The notes below the pieces were generated by a model, which was not told where the DNA came from, did no database searches, and saw only the letters and a list, made by a program, of their open reading frames with translations. Made by a program: the position numbers and the translations under genes. A stretch of 64,000 nucleotides of DNA, from positions 186,001 through 250,000 of the forward strand of contig NZ_JAIVMG010000003.1 in the NCBI RefSeq assembly GCF_020177335.1. The letters are read 5' to 3'. Shown here piece by piece: positions 44,654 through 54,884 of this stretch. The DNA comes from Stappia indica (GTDB lineage: Bacteria > Pseudomonadota > Alphaproteobacteria > Rhizobiales > Stappiaceae). The first letter of the stretch is position 1; each line of letters opens with the position of its first letter.

Positions 44654-45511
44654 TCATGAGCCGGGGAGGCGGGCGATGTCGATCCGATGTTCGATCGCCG
44701 TGCCGCCGGTAACGAGCACAAGCGACAGTGGCTGGCGGCCGCCGGTCTCGGCAAGGCCCCGGGTGGAGAGGGTGAAGCGCATCTGCCCGTTCTCCGTCAG
44801 TCCTTCCCGTTTCGGAACGCCATTGTACGATCCGGCCGCGCCATAGGCGAAAAGGTCAGCATCGACGGCGTTGGGCATCAGTTCGGCAGTGATCGTCAAC
44901 AGTGCTGCGCCATCCTCACCGGAGGGTTCGCGCTCCACCTTGAGAATGCGTGGCGGCACATCCGTCTGCGGGTGCGGCAGGGCGAGCCGGGCGCGCGCCA
45001 GCATCATCCGGTGGCCGATATCCGAAGCCGCCAGCGTCTCCTCGGAGACGTCGAGCTCAAGGGAGGCTTCGACCGGCACGCAGATATCGCTGCACATGCC
45101 AAGCCGGACCAGGGCGCGCAGGGTCGCGGGCGAGGTGGAGGGGACGGGCAGGTCGATGGGCAGAACCACCTGCCGCCTGTAGACAATCGAGGTGGCATAG
45201 CCGTCGTCATACCGCTCCGGAGCGGGAAACCGCAGCCGTGCCGGTTCGATGCCGGAGGAGGTGGAAAAATCCACCTCGGTCGGGATGCCCGAGTCCCCGG
45301 GGTACTTCCAGTAGGTGTGCCAGCCCGGATCGAGGTGAATTTCCAGGCCGATATCGGCGGTTCCGGTGCTCGCATCCACACCGCCGGAGATCAGCCTCAG
45401 CTTGCCGCCGGTGACCTCCTGCCAGGGACTTTCGCCGGCAAGAGCGCCCATGGGCAGGCAAAGGGCGCACAGGGCGATCAAAAAACTGCGGATCATCATC
45501 CGGAGGGGCAT
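44654..45511 (-). CDS. Exported DsbD N-terminal-domain-like protein
   Basis: 285 residues from ATG 45511, without a strong RBS. A signal peptide (about 1-25, ending GALAG) precedes an immunoglobulin-like DsbD-alpha domain with LGMCSDICVPVEASL holding the CxxxC pair and the early WHTYWKYPGDSG block. It lacks the membrane and thioredoxin parts of DsbD, so it is a stand-alone periplasmic thiol module. A role in disulfide or cytochrome maturation is likely but not provable here. Confidence 0.8.
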   Translation of the reverse strand: MPLRMMIRSFLIALCALCLPMGALAGESPWQEVTGGKLRLISGGVDASTGTADIGLEIHLDPGWHTYWKYPGDSGIPTEVDFSTSSGIEPARLRFPAPERYDDGYATSIVYRRQVVLPIDLPVPSTSPATLRALVRLGMCSDICVPVEASLELDVSEETLAASDIGHRMMLARARLALPHPQTDVPPRILKVEREPSGEDGAALLTITAELMPNAVDADLFAYGAAGSYNGVPKREGLTENGQMRFTLSTRGLAETGGRQPLSLVLVTGGTAIEHRIDIARLPGS

Positions 45512-45734
45512 GGCGATTTGGTCTTTCGTGACGGCAAGGCGCTGGCCCGGATCGTAGGGGGATCGGGCGGCGGGCGCCAAGAAAAAGCTTCGTGATCGCG
45601 CCGGCGCGGTCTGCGGTGACGGGATTGTGTCGCGACCCTGCGGTTCACAAGTGCCCGCGAGAAGCGTAATCTGGAATGAATTCAGATCTGTGGCTTGAGC
45701 GCCCAAGGCGCTGGAAAGGCGGGAACGAAGGATC

Positions 45735-46334
45735 ATGCGGAGCGGGCAACCGGAAGACACGTCCCTGACGGGGCAATTGCTGATCGCCATGCCGCAGATG
45801 GAAGACGAACGCTTTGCCCATGCCGTCGTCTATCTGTGCGCGCATTCGCCGGAAGGGGCGATGGGCATCATTCTCAACCAGCAGGCATCGAGCCTCTCCT
45901 TCCCCGAGCTGTTGCGGCAGTTGGACATCATTCCCGAGGAAGGGGACATCGTGTTGCCCGAGCCGGCGGATCGGATGCAGGTGCATCGCGGCGGGCCGGT
46001 GGAGACCGGACGCGGCTTCGTGCTCCATACCGGCGATTTCTTCATCGACAACTCGACGCTGGCGATCCAGGACGGTATTTGCCTTACCGCGACCCTCGAT
46101 ATCCTGCGGGCGATTGCGGAAGGGCGCGGCCCCAGACAGGCGATGCTGGCACTGGGCTACGCCGGATGGGGGGCCGGGCAGTTGGAGACCGAGATTCAGG
46201 CCAATGGCTGGATCACCGGTCCGGCGGATAGTGCCATCATCTTTGATGAGACGATCGACAACAAATGGGATCGGGCGCTTGCCAAGATGGGTATCTCTTC
46301 GGGGATGCTGTCGCGTGAGGCGGGGCACGCCTGA
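45735..46334 (+). CDS. YqgE/AlgH family protein
   Basis: 199 residues. [37 protein letters not shown] at the N-terminus and [16 protein letters not shown] in the centre identify the family (DUF179). No membrane segment; cytoplasmic. Named for alginate regulation in Pseudomonas, but the biochemical role is unknown. Divergent from the DsbD-like gene, with AAGG before the ATG. Confidence 0.92.
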   Translation: MRSGQPEDTSLTGQLLIAMPQMEDERFAHAVVYLCAHSPEGAMGIILNQQASSLSFPELLRQLDIIPEEGDIVLPEPADRMQVHRGGPVETGRGFVLHTGDFFIDNSTLAIQDGICLTATLDILRAIAEGRGPRQAMLALGYAGWGAGQLETEIQANGWITGPADSAIIFDETIDNKWDRALAKMGISSGMLSREAGHA

Positions 46335-46337
46335 ACC

Positions 46338-46366
46338 GGCCGTCGGACCTTCCGCGTCCGACGGCC
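46338..46366 (+). terminator. Stem-loop after algH
   Basis: GGCCGTCGGA pairs with TCCGACGGCC (10 bp) around a nine-base loop four bases after the algH stop; no T-run follows, so it may be Rho-assisted. Confidence 0.55.
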
Positions 46367-46834
46367 ACAAATGCAAGCCATGCACCGGAAATGCGCGCGG
46401 GGGCGGGTGTCGGTGTGTCGCATCTCGCTTGCCCGCCTATTCCTGGACCGTTAGGGTGCGCGATGGGATGCGCTTCGGTCAGGCAGGGGCCGTGCTCGGA
46501 TTCCGGCGTTGGTGGTACCCATGCCAGGGGCAGACCCGCTTGGAAAATTCTGGCGGATGGATTTCCGCGCCGATGACCGTCGGACGTGCGTCTGGGCTTG
46601 TTGTCTCATGTGCGAACGGCCGTGCCGCAAGCTTGCGAAGCGGGTGGGAAAGGCAAAGCCCTCGGTGAGTGCCGGACGCGCGTCGCGGCGACGGACAAGA
46701 TCGCCCTGCGGTGGCGGGGCGGGCAGGAGATACCTCGGGCCGTGGGGTCCGGCAAACAGATCGCGGGTCGTACCGGTGCTCCGGTGGGACACGAAATGAA
46801 ACGCTTAGAAGAACGCATCAAAGGAAGTCCTCAC
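46367..46834. other. 468-base stretch without a recognisable gene upstream of thrC
   Basis: Both strands have short open frames, but none has a ribosome binding site, family motif or plausible codon use. A second in-frame thrC start (ATG 46796) is within it. I see no leader peptide rich in Thr/Ile codons and no terminator-like hairpin before thrC, so threonine attenuation is not supported. Confidence 0.4.
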
Positions 46835-48247
46835 GTGAAATATGTCAGTACGAGAGGCGAGGCTCCGGTTCTCGGATTTTCAGATGTTCTCCTGACCGGG
46901 CTGGCTGCCGATGGCGGGCTTTACGTGCCCCAGTCCTGGCCCCGGCTTGAGCCTGAGACGATCGCTGGGTTCGCCGGGCGGTCCTATGCCGAGGTCGCCG
47001 AGACCGTGATTGCCCCCTTCGTTGGCGCCGACATCGAACGCGGCGCGTTGCAGACGATGATCCGCGAGGCCTATGCCGGCTTCCGGCATCCGGCGGTGAC
47101 GCCGCTGGTGCAGATCGCACCGCAGCGCTTCGTGCTTGAGCTGTTTCACGGGCCGACGCTGGCGTTCAAGGATGTGGCCATGCAGCTGCTCGGGCGGCTG
47201 ATGGATCATGTGCTGGCCGAGCGCGGCGGCCGGGCCACCATCGTCGGGGCAACCTCCGGGGACACCGGCGGCGCGGCGATCGAGGCGTTCCGTGGGCGCG
47301 AGCGGACCGATGTCTTCATCCTCTTTCCCGACGGTCGGGTCTCCGACGTTCAGCGCCGGCAGATGACGACGCCGACCGAGGCGAATGTTCATACGCTGGC
47401 CCTGACCGGCACCTTCGATGACTGCCAGACGATCCTCAAGGAGATGTTCGGCAACACCGCTTTCCGCGACAAGGTGCATCTGGCCGGGGTCAACTCCATC
47501 AACTGGGCGCGGATCGTCGCGCAGGTTGTCTATTACTTCGTCGCCGGCGCCGCGCTCGGCGCGCCGCACCGGCCGATCTCCTTCACCGTGCCGACCGGCA
47601 ATTTCGGCGATATCTTCGCCGCCTATGTGGCCAAGCGCATGGGGCTGCCGATCGAGCGGCTGGTGATCGCCACCAATGCCAATGACATTCTGGTGCGCAC
47701 GCTGGAGGAAGGGCGGTACGAGACCCGGGGCGTTTCGCCGACCATCTCGCCGTCGATGGATATCCAGATCTCGTCCAACTTCGAGCGGCTGCTGTTCGAG
47801 GTCCACGACCGGGATGGAGCTGCGGTGCGCCAGCTCATGGGCCGGCTCTCCCAGTCCGGCGGCTTCACGCTCGATGGGGCGGCGCTGGAGCGGATCCGCG
47901 CCGAGTTCGATGCCGGGCGCTGCGACGAGGCGGCGACGTCCAGGACCATCGAGCGGACGCTGGCGGAAGCCGGTTATCTTCTGGATCCGCATACGGCCAC
48001 CGGCGTCAAGGTGGCCGAGGAGCAGGGCGAGACGACAACGCCGATGGTGATTCTGGGCACGGCCCATCCGGCCAAGTTCCCCGACGCGGTCGAGGCCGCT
48101 TGCGGGCAGCGGCCGGAGCTGCCGCCCATGCTGCAGCCTATGATGAGCGCGCCGGAGCGGTTCAAGCCGCTTCCCGCCGACCGCGCGGCCGTCGAAGCGC
48201 ATATTCTCGATCAGGCTCGCGCCGCCCACGTTGAGGAGGTGTCCTGA
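46835..48247 (+). CDS. thrC: Threonine synthase
   Basis: 470 residues from a GTG at 46835 (VKYVSTRGEAPVLGFSDVLL) behind AAAGGAAG. PLP lysine Lys112 in PTLAFKDVAMQLL; phosphate-binding and GATSGDTGGAAIEAF motifs follow. It converts O-phosphohomoserine to threonine, using the product of thrB at 53914-54879. The stop overlaps the next start by one base (TGATG). Confidence 0.96.
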   Translation: MKYVSTRGEAPVLGFSDVLLTGLAADGGLYVPQSWPRLEPETIAGFAGRSYAEVAETVIAPFVGADIERGALQTMIREAYAGFRHPAVTPLVQIAPQRFVLELFHGPTLAFKDVAMQLLGRLMDHVLAERGGRATIVGATSGDTGGAAIEAFRGRERTDVFILFPDGRVSDVQRRQMTTPTEANVHTLALTGTFDDCQTILKEMFGNTAFRDKVHLAGVNSINWARIVAQVVYYFVAGAALGAPHRPISFTVPTGNFGDIFAAYVAKRMGLPIERLVIATNANDILVRTLEEGRYETRGVSPTISPSMDIQISSNFERLLFEVHDRDGAAVRQLMGRLSQSGGFTLDGAALERIRAEFDAGRCDEAATSRTIERTLAEAGYLLDPHTATGVKVAEEQGETTTPMVILGTAHPAKFPDAVEAACGQRPELPPMLQPMMSAPERFKPLPADRAAVEAHILDQARAAHVEEVS

Positions 48248-49530
48248 TGGAGGCTCGCGTCACCCGGCTTGCCAACGGATTGACGGTCGTCACCGACCGG
48301 ATGCCGCATCTGCGCACCGCCGCACTCGGGGTCTGGGTCGGAACCGGGTCACGCTCGGAAACGCCGGAGCAGAACGGCATTACCCATCTGCTCGAACACA
48401 TGGCGTTCAAGGGCACGCGCAGCCGGTCGGCGCGGCAGATCGCCGAGGAGATCGAGGCGGTCGGTGGTGAGCTGAACGCCTCCACCAGTGTCGAGCACAC
48501 CAACTACCACGCCCGGGTTCTGGCCGAGGATGTGCCGCTGGCGGTGGAGCTGATCGCCGACATCTTGCAGAATTCGGTGTTCGACCCGGAGGAGCTGGCG
48601 CGCGAGAAGCACGTGATCCTGCAGGAAATCGGCGCTGCCCACGACACGCCGGACGACAAGGTGTTCGACCTGTTCCAGGAAACCGCCTGGGCCAATCAGG
48701 CAATCGGCCGGCCGATCCTGGGGACACCCGAAACGGTTCTGTCGTTCCGCCCGGAGGACCTGCGAACCTATCTGTCGGAGCGCTATTCCGCACCGGAACT
48801 GGTGCTGTCGGCGGCCGGTGCCGTGGAGCATGAGGCCATCGTTGCCCTGGCTGAGGAGCATTTCTCCGGCCTGCCCAACCGTCCGGCGCCGCAGGCCAGC
48901 GGCGCGGTCTATACCGGCGGCACCAGCCATCTTGAGCGGGATCTTCTGGAGGTTCAGCTCGTCCTCGGCTTTGAGGGCAAACCCTATCGCGCACCGGACT
49001 ATTACGCGGTGCAGGTTCTCGCCTCGGTGATGGGCGGGGGCATGTCCTCGCGCCTGTTCCAGGAAATCCGCGAGCGGCGGGGCCTGTGCTACGCGATCTA
49101 TGCCTTCCACTGGGCGTTCCAGGATTCCGGCCTGTTCGGGGTTCACGCGGCCACCGGCGAGGAGGACATCGACGAGTTGTTCCCGGTGTTGGTCGATGAG
49201 CTCGGGCAGGCGGCGCAGACCATCGAGCAGGCGGATGTGGACCGGTCCAAGGCGCAGATTCGCGCCGGTCTGATGATGTCGCTGGAAAGCCCGGCGGCGC
49301 GGGCGGGGCAGATCGCCCGCCAGCTGATGATCCATGGCCATGTGCTGACCCCGGAGGAGATCCAGGCACGCATCGACAAGGTGACGCTTGAGCGGTTGCG
49401 GTCGGTGGCGGCGGAAACCTTCGCCGGTGCGCCGACCGTTTCGATCGTCGGCCCGCCCAGCGTCAAGCGGCAGGGTTCGGAAGTGTCCGCCAGGCTCAAT
49501 GATCTGGCGGTGCGCGCGGTGGAGGCCTGA
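48247..49530 (+). CDS. M16 peptidase, mitochondrial-processing-peptidase-like
   Basis: 427 residues, no signal peptide. Zinc motif H47-L-L-E50-H51 in NGITHLLEHMAFKGT, with later Glu in ELIADILQNSVFDPEE. C-terminal GGGMSSRLFQEIRERRGLCYAIYAFH matches bacterial homologues of MPP beta. Cytosolic peptidase of unknown substrate. Coupled to thrC by a one-base overlap, an arrangement common in Hyphomicrobiales. Confidence 0.94.
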   Translation: MEARVTRLANGLTVVTDRMPHLRTAALGVWVGTGSRSETPEQNGITHLLEHMAFKGTRSRSARQIAEEIEAVGGELNASTSVEHTNYHARVLAEDVPLAVELIADILQNSVFDPEELAREKHVILQEIGAAHDTPDDKVFDLFQETAWANQAIGRPILGTPETVLSFRPEDLRTYLSERYSAPELVLSAAGAVEHEAIVALAEEHFSGLPNRPAPQASGAVYTGGTSHLERDLLEVQLVLGFEGKPYRAPDYYAVQVLASVMGGGMSSRLFQEIRERRGLCYAIYAFHWAFQDSGLFGVHAATGEEDIDELFPVLVDELGQAAQTIEQADVDRSKAQIRAGLMMSLESPAARAGQIARQLMIHGHVLTPEEIQARIDKVTLERLRSVAAETFAGAPTVSIVGPPSVKRQGSEVSARLNDLAVRAVEA

Positions 49531-49651
49531 GCGGCCCCGGTCGGTCGCATCACAGCACCGATGTGACAGGTAGGTGGCTTCTCCGGCGTGTGCCGGGCGC
49601 GGACAGGGATCCGGTGGCGACAGGCGGATCAGGGGCGAAGCGGGGATCGCG

Positions 49652-50329
49652 ATGGTCTTCTTGCGTGGTTTCGGCGGAGGGGAGGACGGGCGGCGATTGT
49701 TCGCTGACGGGGTCTGGTTGCGCGCGCCCCAGCCGGGCGACTTTCCCGAATGGTCCGGCTTGCGGGAGCAGAGCCGGAGTTTTCTCCAACCCTGGGAGCC
49801 GCTCTGGCCGCGCGATGAACTGACGCGCGGCGCGTTCCGCCGGCGGTTGCGCCGTCACGCCCGGGAAATGCGCGAGGACCGTTCCTTTCCCTTCTTCATC
49901 TTTCGCAGCGGCGACGACCGGTTGCTCGGCGGCGCGACCCTGTCCAACATCCGCCGCGGCGTGGCGCAGACCTGTTCGCTGGGCTACTGGATGGCCGAGC
50001 CCTATGCCGGTCAGGGCTACATGAGCCGGGCGGTGACCGCGCTGTTGGCCTTTGCCTATTCGGATCTCAACCTGCACCGGGTCGAGGCGGCCTGCCTGCC
50101 GCACAACGGCCCGTCGATCCGTCTCCTCCAAAAAGCCGGATTTGAGAGAGAAGGCTACGCGCGCGGTTACCTGCGCATCGCCGGTGAGTGGCAGGATCAC
50201 CTGTTGTTCGCGAAACTGGCCGGCGATCCGGAAGCGTCCGGGACCCGTCTGGAGGAGCCCGCGGAGCTCAATGCCTCCATATGTTCCGCTGCCACGATGA
50301 CGTGGCGCGGCCAGAAAGAAACCTTGTGA
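49652..50329 (+). CDS. GNAT N-acetyltransferase (RimJ-like)
   Basis: 225 residues from ATG 49652. RimJ/RimL-type features: early LRAPQPGDFPEWSGLREQSRSFLQPWEP, acetyl-CoA loop in SLGYWMAEPYAGQGYMSRAV, and HRVEAACLPHNGPSIRLLQKAGFEREG. Likely acetylates an N-terminal amine of a ribosomal or other protein; the target is unknown. Runs into the GGDEF/EAL gene with one base between stop and start. Confidence 0.9.
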   Translation: MVFLRGFGGGEDGRRLFADGVWLRAPQPGDFPEWSGLREQSRSFLQPWEPLWPRDELTRGAFRRRLRRHAREMREDRSFPFFIFRSGDDRLLGGATLSNIRRGVAQTCSLGYWMAEPYAGQGYMSRAVTALLAFAYSDLNLHRVEAACLPHNGPSIRLLQKAGFEREGYARGYLRIAGEWQDHLLFAKLAGDPEASGTRLEEPAELNASICSAATMTWRGQKETL

Positions 50330-50330
50330 G

Positions 50331-53267
50331 ATGGTGCCGATGCCGATATGTGTCCGGCACGTCTTGAAAGCCGAAATTGAGTGGGTCGTGCGGTTGCGTG
50401 TTCTGAGTCTGCTGTTTCTTACCCTCATGACTTGGCTCACCCTTGTCGCGCCGGGCGCGGCGCTGGAGGCGGTGGAGGTGCCGGCCGCCGCCGATGCGAT
50501 CGATCTGACCGGCGCGGTCGAACTCTACCCCGGCGCGGGCGCCCAGCTTCAGGTGTCCACGGCGCCGGGCGCCGACGGCATCGTGCGGCGGATCGAGGTC
50601 AATTCCCGCGACAGCGCCAACACCAGCTGGGCCGTCTTCGCCCTGTCCAATCCGGGCGACGAGCAGATCGACCGGCTGATCGTCGCGCCGTTTTTCCAGC
50701 TTGTCGGCTCTCACCTGATCTGGCCGGATCTCGGTTCCTCGCGCATCGCCTCGATCACCCCGAGCCAAGGCATCGCGCCGGAGCGTCAGTCGAGCCAGGA
50801 GGCGGATGTCTTCCTGGTGACGCTCGATCCGGGGGCGGTGGTCACCTATGTGGTGGAAATGCGCAGCGATGCGCTGCCGCAGATCCGCCTGTGGGAGCCG
50901 GATGTCTACAAGGACACGGTCAACGCCTACACCCTCTACCGGGGCATCATCCTTGGTATTTCCGGCCTTCTGGCACTGTTCCTGACCATCCTGTTCGTGG
51001 TCAAGGGAACGATCATGTTCCCGGCGACCGCGGTGCTGGCCTGGTCGGTCCTGTCCTATCTGACCATCGATTTCGGCTTCTGGAACAAGGTGTTGCAGAT
51101 CACCCCGGGCGAGGAACAGCTCTATCGGGCCTGCGCCGAGGTGGCGCTGGCCGCCAGCCTGATCATCTTCCTTTACGCCTATCTCAATCTCAACCGCTGG
51201 CACATCCGCTACAGCCATCTGGCGCTGGTGACCCTGATCCTGGTGCTCGGCCTGCTTGGCGTTGCCGTCTGGGATCCGTCGGTTGCCGCCGGTATCGCCC
51301 GAATTTCGCTGGGCATCATCGGCATTCTCGGCTTCGCGGTGATCGCCGCCCTGGCCGTTCAGGGCTATGACCGGGCGATCATGCTGGTGCCGACCTGGAT
51401 CCTGCTGCTGGCCTGGGAGGTCGGCGCGGTGATGACGGTGACCGGGGCGCTGGCCAATGACATCGTCCAGCCGGCGCTGGCCGGCGGGCTGGTGCTGATC
51501 GTGCTGCTGATCGGCTTCACGGTGATGCAGCACGCCTTTGCCGGCGGTGCCATCGCCCAGGGGCTGATTTCCGATGTGGAGCGTCGGGCGCTGGCCCAGA
51601 CCGGATCCGGCGACATCATCTGGGACTGGGACATCGACCGGGACCGGATTTCGACCGGCAACGAGGTGGAAGACCTGCTCGGCCTGAAGCACGGCGTCCT
51701 GGAAGGGCCGGCGCGCGACTGGCTCGACATCCTGCACCCGCAGGACCGCGACACCTTCCGCGGTACCCTGGACGCGGTGATCGACCAGCGCCGGGGCCGG
51801 ATTTCGCAAGCCTTCCGCCTGCGCTCCGAGGACGGGCATTTCCGCTGGTTCCGTCTGCGCGCCCGGCCGATCGTCGGCTCGGACGGCGAGGTGATCCGCT
51901 GCGTCGGCACCCTGCTCGACATCACCGATCAGAAGGTGACCGAGGAACGTCTGCTGCATGACGCGGTGCATGACAACCTCACCGGCCTGCCGAACCGCGA
52001 GCTGTTCATGGACCGGCTGTCGGCGGCGCTGGCCCGTGCAAGGGCCGAAGGCCTCGGCCGCCCCTCGGTGCTGGTGATTGATCTCGACCGGTTCAAGCAG
52101 GTCAATGATTCCATCGGACTGTCCGCCGGCGACAGCATCCTCCTGACCATTGCCCGGCGCCTGTCGCGGCAGTTGAAGCCGCAGGACGCGCTGTCGCGGC
52201 TCGGCGGGGACACCTACGCGCTGCTGCTTCTGTCGGAACAATCGGCGGACCGGGTGGCGACCTTTGCCGATGCGGTGCGCCGCGCGGTGCGCTCGCCGAT
52301 CACCTTCGGCGACCAGGAGGTGTTCCTGACCGCCTCGGTGGGTGTGTCGATCTATGAGGACGAGACGATCTCCGCCGCCGACCAGGTTCGCGAGGCCGAC
52401 ATGGCGATGAACCACGCCAAGCGGATGGGCGGCGACCGGGTCGAGGTGTTCCGCCCGACCCTGCAGGGCGAGGGGGCCAATCGACTGGAGCTTGAGGCCG
52501 ATCTGCGCAAGGCGCTGAAGACCGACGGCATCTCCGTCTTCTACCAGCCGATCGTCCGCCTGGCGGACCGTTCGATCGCCGGCTTCGAGGTGCTGGCCCG
52601 CTGGAACCACCCGAGCCGTGGAGCGATTTCGCCGCTGGAGTTCATCCCGGTGGCCGAGCAATCCGGCCTGATCAACGAGCTGGGGATGTTCGTGCTCGAC
52701 CGGGGCGCGCGCCAGCTCTCCGACTGGCAGTCGAATTTCCGCCTGCCGGTGCCGCTGTTCGTCAGCGTCAACATTTCCTCGCGGCAACTGCTGCGGCACG
52801 ATCTGATCAACGACGTGAAGGCGGTGTTGTCGCGCTCGGCGCTGGCGCCGGGGACGCTCAAGCTGGAATTGACCGAATCCGTGGTGATGGCCAATCCGGA
52901 ATATTCGGCGAAGATGCTGGAGCGGCTGCGCGCGCTTGGCGCCGGTCTGTCGCTCGACGACTTCGGCACCGGCTATTCCTCGCTCAGCTACCTGCAGCGC
53001 TTCCGTTTCGACACCATCAAGGTCGACCAGTCCTTCGTGCGGCCGAACGGGCGCAGCGCCCGCCCGGTGATCCTGCGCTCGATCATCGCCCTTGGTCACG
53101 ACCTTGGCATGCAGGTGGTGGCCGAAGGGGCCGAGAGCGAATCCGACTCGCTCGAGCTGCATCAGCTTGGCTGCGAATACGCGCAAGGCTTCCTGTTCGG
53201 CCAGCCGATGGACGCGGCCCAGGCCACCAAGCTGCTGGAAACGGAAATGGCCAGCCTGCACGGCTGA
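50331..53267 (+). CDS. Membrane GGDEF-EAL protein with PAS domain; GGDEF degenerate
   Basis: 978 residues; the start is uncertain (ATG 50331 or GTG 50388). Signal-like segment, periplasmic domain (about 45-205), seven helices (about 205-410), PAS (about 425-545), GGDEF (about 550-715), EAL (about 725-970). The GGDEF signature reads GGDTY at about 625, so cyclase activity is doubtful. The EAL domain is intact: FEVLARW (Glu753), NISSRQL, ELTES, LDDFGTGYSSLSYL, KVDQSFV, AEGAES. Probably a c-di-GMP phosphodiesterase sensing an envelope signal, perhaps with GTP-binding regulation by the dead GGDEF. Confidence 0.88.
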   Translation: MVPMPICVRHVLKAEIEWVVRLRVLSLLFLTLMTWLTLVAPGAALEAVEVPAAADAIDLTGAVELYPGAGAQLQVSTAPGADGIVRRIEVNSRDSANTSWAVFALSNPGDEQIDRLIVAPFFQLVGSHLIWPDLGSSRIASITPSQGIAPERQSSQEADVFLVTLDPGAVVTYVVEMRSDALPQIRLWEPDVYKDTVNAYTLYRGIILGISGLLALFLTILFVVKGTIMFPATAVLAWSVLSYLTIDFGFWNKVLQITPGEEQLYRACAEVALAASLIIFLYAYLNLNRWHIRYSHLALVTLILVLGLLGVAVWDPSVAAGIARISLGIIGILGFAVIAALAVQGYDRAIMLVPTWILLLAWEVGAVMTVTGALANDIVQPALAGGLVLIVLLIGFTVMQHAFAGGAIAQGLISDVERRALAQTGSGDIIWDWDIDRDRISTGNEVEDLLGLKHGVLEGPARDWLDILHPQDRDTFRGTLDAVIDQRRGRISQAFRLRSEDGHFRWFRLRARPIVGSDGEVIRCVGTLLDITDQKVTEERLLHDAVHDNLTGLPNRELFMDRLSAALARARAEGLGRPSVLVIDLDRFKQVNDSIGLSAGDSILLTIARRLSRQLKPQDALSRLGGDTYALLLLSEQSADRVATFADAVRRAVRSPITFGDQEVFLTASVGVSIYEDETISAADQVREADMAMNHAKRMGGDRVEVFRPTLQGEGANRLELEADLRKALKTDGISVFYQPIVRLADRSIAGFEVLARWNHPSRGAISPLEFIPVAEQSGLINELGMFVLDRGARQLSDWQSNFRLPVPLFVSVNISSRQLLRHDLINDVKAVLSRSALAPGTLKLELTESVVMANPEYSAKMLERLRALGAGLSLDDFGTGYSSLSYLQRFRFDTIKVDQSFVRPNGRSARPVILRSIIALGHDLGMQVVAEGAESESDSLELHQLGCEYAQGFLFGQPMDAAQATKLLETEMASLHG

Positions 53268-53374
53268 GGCCGGAGCCGGAGCGGCGAGGGCTGAAACGGG
53301 CGAGGGCCGTGGCGCCACTTGCCGGCAGAGACGGTCTTCCCCGCTGCGTGTTGCCCAGCCGACCGGTCCGCTGC

Positions 53375-53848
53375 TCAGGAGGCGGTGGAGTTGCCGTTTT
53401 TCGCGGATTTTCCGGATTTGTAGGGCGCCATGCCCTCACGGGCGAGCGCATCGGCCCGCTCGTTCTCCTCGTGGCCGGCGTGGCCCTTCACCCAGTGCCA
53501 GGAGACGTCGTGCCGGCCGCGCGCCGCATCAAGCCGCTGCCACAGGTCGGCGTTCTTCACCGGCTTCTTGTCCGAGGTGCGCCAGTCGCGGCGCTTCCAG
53601 TTGGCCAGCCACTGGGTGATGCCATTGCGCACATAGGTGCTGTCGGTGTGGAGCTCGACCGTGCAGGGGCGCTTCAGCGCCTCCAGTGCCTCGATGGCGG
53701 CGGTCAGTTCCATCCGGTTGTTGGTGGTCTCGCGCGCGCCGCCGCAAAGCTCGCGCTCATGTTCGCCGAAACGCAGCAAGGCGCCCCAGCCGCCGGGGCC
53801 GGGATTGCCCGAGCACGCGCCGTCGGTGTGGATGATGACCTTGCTCAT
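53375..53848 (-). CDS. rnhA: Ribonuclease HI
   Basis: 157 residues from ATG 53848. The DEDD active site is complete: Asp9, Glu47, Asp69 and Asp133, plus His123 in [13 protein letters not shown]. Cleaves RNA in RNA-DNA hybrids. The C-terminal tail is slightly extended and Lys/Ser-rich. Part of the ispH-thrB-rnhA minus-strand unit. Confidence 0.96.
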   Translation of the reverse strand: MSKVIIHTDGACSGNPGPGGWGALLRFGEHERELCGGARETTNNRMELTAAIEALEALKRPCTVELHTDSTYVRNGITQWLANWKRRDWRTSDKKPVKNADLWQRLDAARGRHDVSWHWVKGHAGHEENERADALAREGMAPYKSGKSAKNGNSTAS

Positions 53849-53913
53849 GCTGTCCCTTGTAAAAATGCGAGAGGGGCCGGTGCCGGCCCCGGTCGAGGTG
53901 TCTGGTGCGGATG

Positions 53914-54879
53914 TCAGTGATCGAGGCCGTAGTCGCTCGAGGAGCTGACGCTCTGATGAAACCGCAGTTTCTTCAGATATTCGCGCGGATCCTTTGGCGT
54001 GACCAGCGCGCCTTCCGGCACCCGCAGCCAATCGTGCAGCCGGGTCAGCAGGAAGCGCAGCGCCGCGCCGCGTGCCAGAAGCGGCAGGCTGTCGAACTCG
54101 GCCGGGGTGAAGGGGCGCACAGTGGTGTAGCCATCCAGCAGGGCCCGTGCCTTGGTGACGTTGAACGACAGGTCCGGCTCGAAGCACCAGGCGTTGAGGC
54201 AGATCGCCACGTCATAGGCGAAGGCGTCATTGCAGGCGAAATAGAAGTCGATCAGCCCCGACAGCCGGTCGCCGATGAAGAACACATTGTCCGGGAAAAG
54301 ATCCGCATGGATGACACCGGACGGCAGCCCCTTCGGCCAATGCGCCTCCAGATGATCGAGTTCGGCGACAAGCTCCGCGCCAAGCCCTTCGGCGATGGTG
54401 TCCGCTTCGTCCAGGGAGCCGGCGGCCAGCGGCCGCCAGCTGTCGACGGACAGCGCATTGGGGCGGCACATGGTGAAGTCGCTGCCGGCGAGATGGAAAT
54501 GGGCGAGCGCCTCGCCGAGGGCGGCGCAATGCTCCCGCTTCGGTCGGCGCACCCACATGCCGTCGAGAAAGCCGATGATCGCCGCCGGCCGGCCCGCCAA
54601 TTCGCCCAGCATGGCGCCCTCGCGGCTGGCCACCGGGGTCGGGCAGGAGATACCGCGCGCGGCAAGGTGCTTCATCAGCTCCAGAAAGAACGGCAGGTCG
54701 GAGCGCTCCACCCGCTTCTCATAGAGCGTGAGGATGAAATAGCCCTTTTGGGTGTGCAGCAGGAAATTGGAGTTCTCGACCCCTTCCGCGATCCCCTTGC
54801 AGGCCAGGACGCCGCCAATGTCGTATTGCGCGACGAAGGCAGCGAGCTCCTCGTCGGAAACGTCGGTATAGACTGCCAT
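53914..54879 (-). CDS. thrB: Homoserine kinase, aminoglycoside-phosphotransferase type
   Basis: 321 residues. APH-fold kinase (ThrB2 type, distinct from the GHMP enzyme of E. coli): [24 protein letters not shown], Brenner motif [13 protein letters not shown] and metal site [10 protein letters not shown]. It makes O-phosphohomoserine for thrC. It lies five bases downstream of ispH and 65 bases before rnhA, the usual rhizobial order. Confidence 0.95.
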   Translation of the reverse strand: MAVYTDVSDEELAAFVAQYDIGGVLACKGIAEGVENSNFLLHTQKGYFILTLYEKRVERSDLPFFLELMKHLAARGISCPTPVASREGAMLGELAGRPAAIIGFLDGMWVRRPKREHCAALGEALAHFHLAGSDFTMCRPNALSVDSWRPLAAGSLDEADTIAEGLGAELVAELDHLEAHWPKGLPSGVIHADLFPDNVFFIGDRLSGLIDFYFACNDAFAYDVAICLNAWCFEPDLSFNVTKARALLDGYTTVRPFTPAEFDSLPLLARGAALRFLLTRLHDWLRVPEGALVTPKDPREYLKKLRFHQSVSSSSDYGLDH

Positions 54880-54884
54880 GATGC

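Noticed and set aside
46391-46792. Short frames on both strands upstream of thrC
   Set aside because: No ribosome binding site, no family motif, and they overlap one another.
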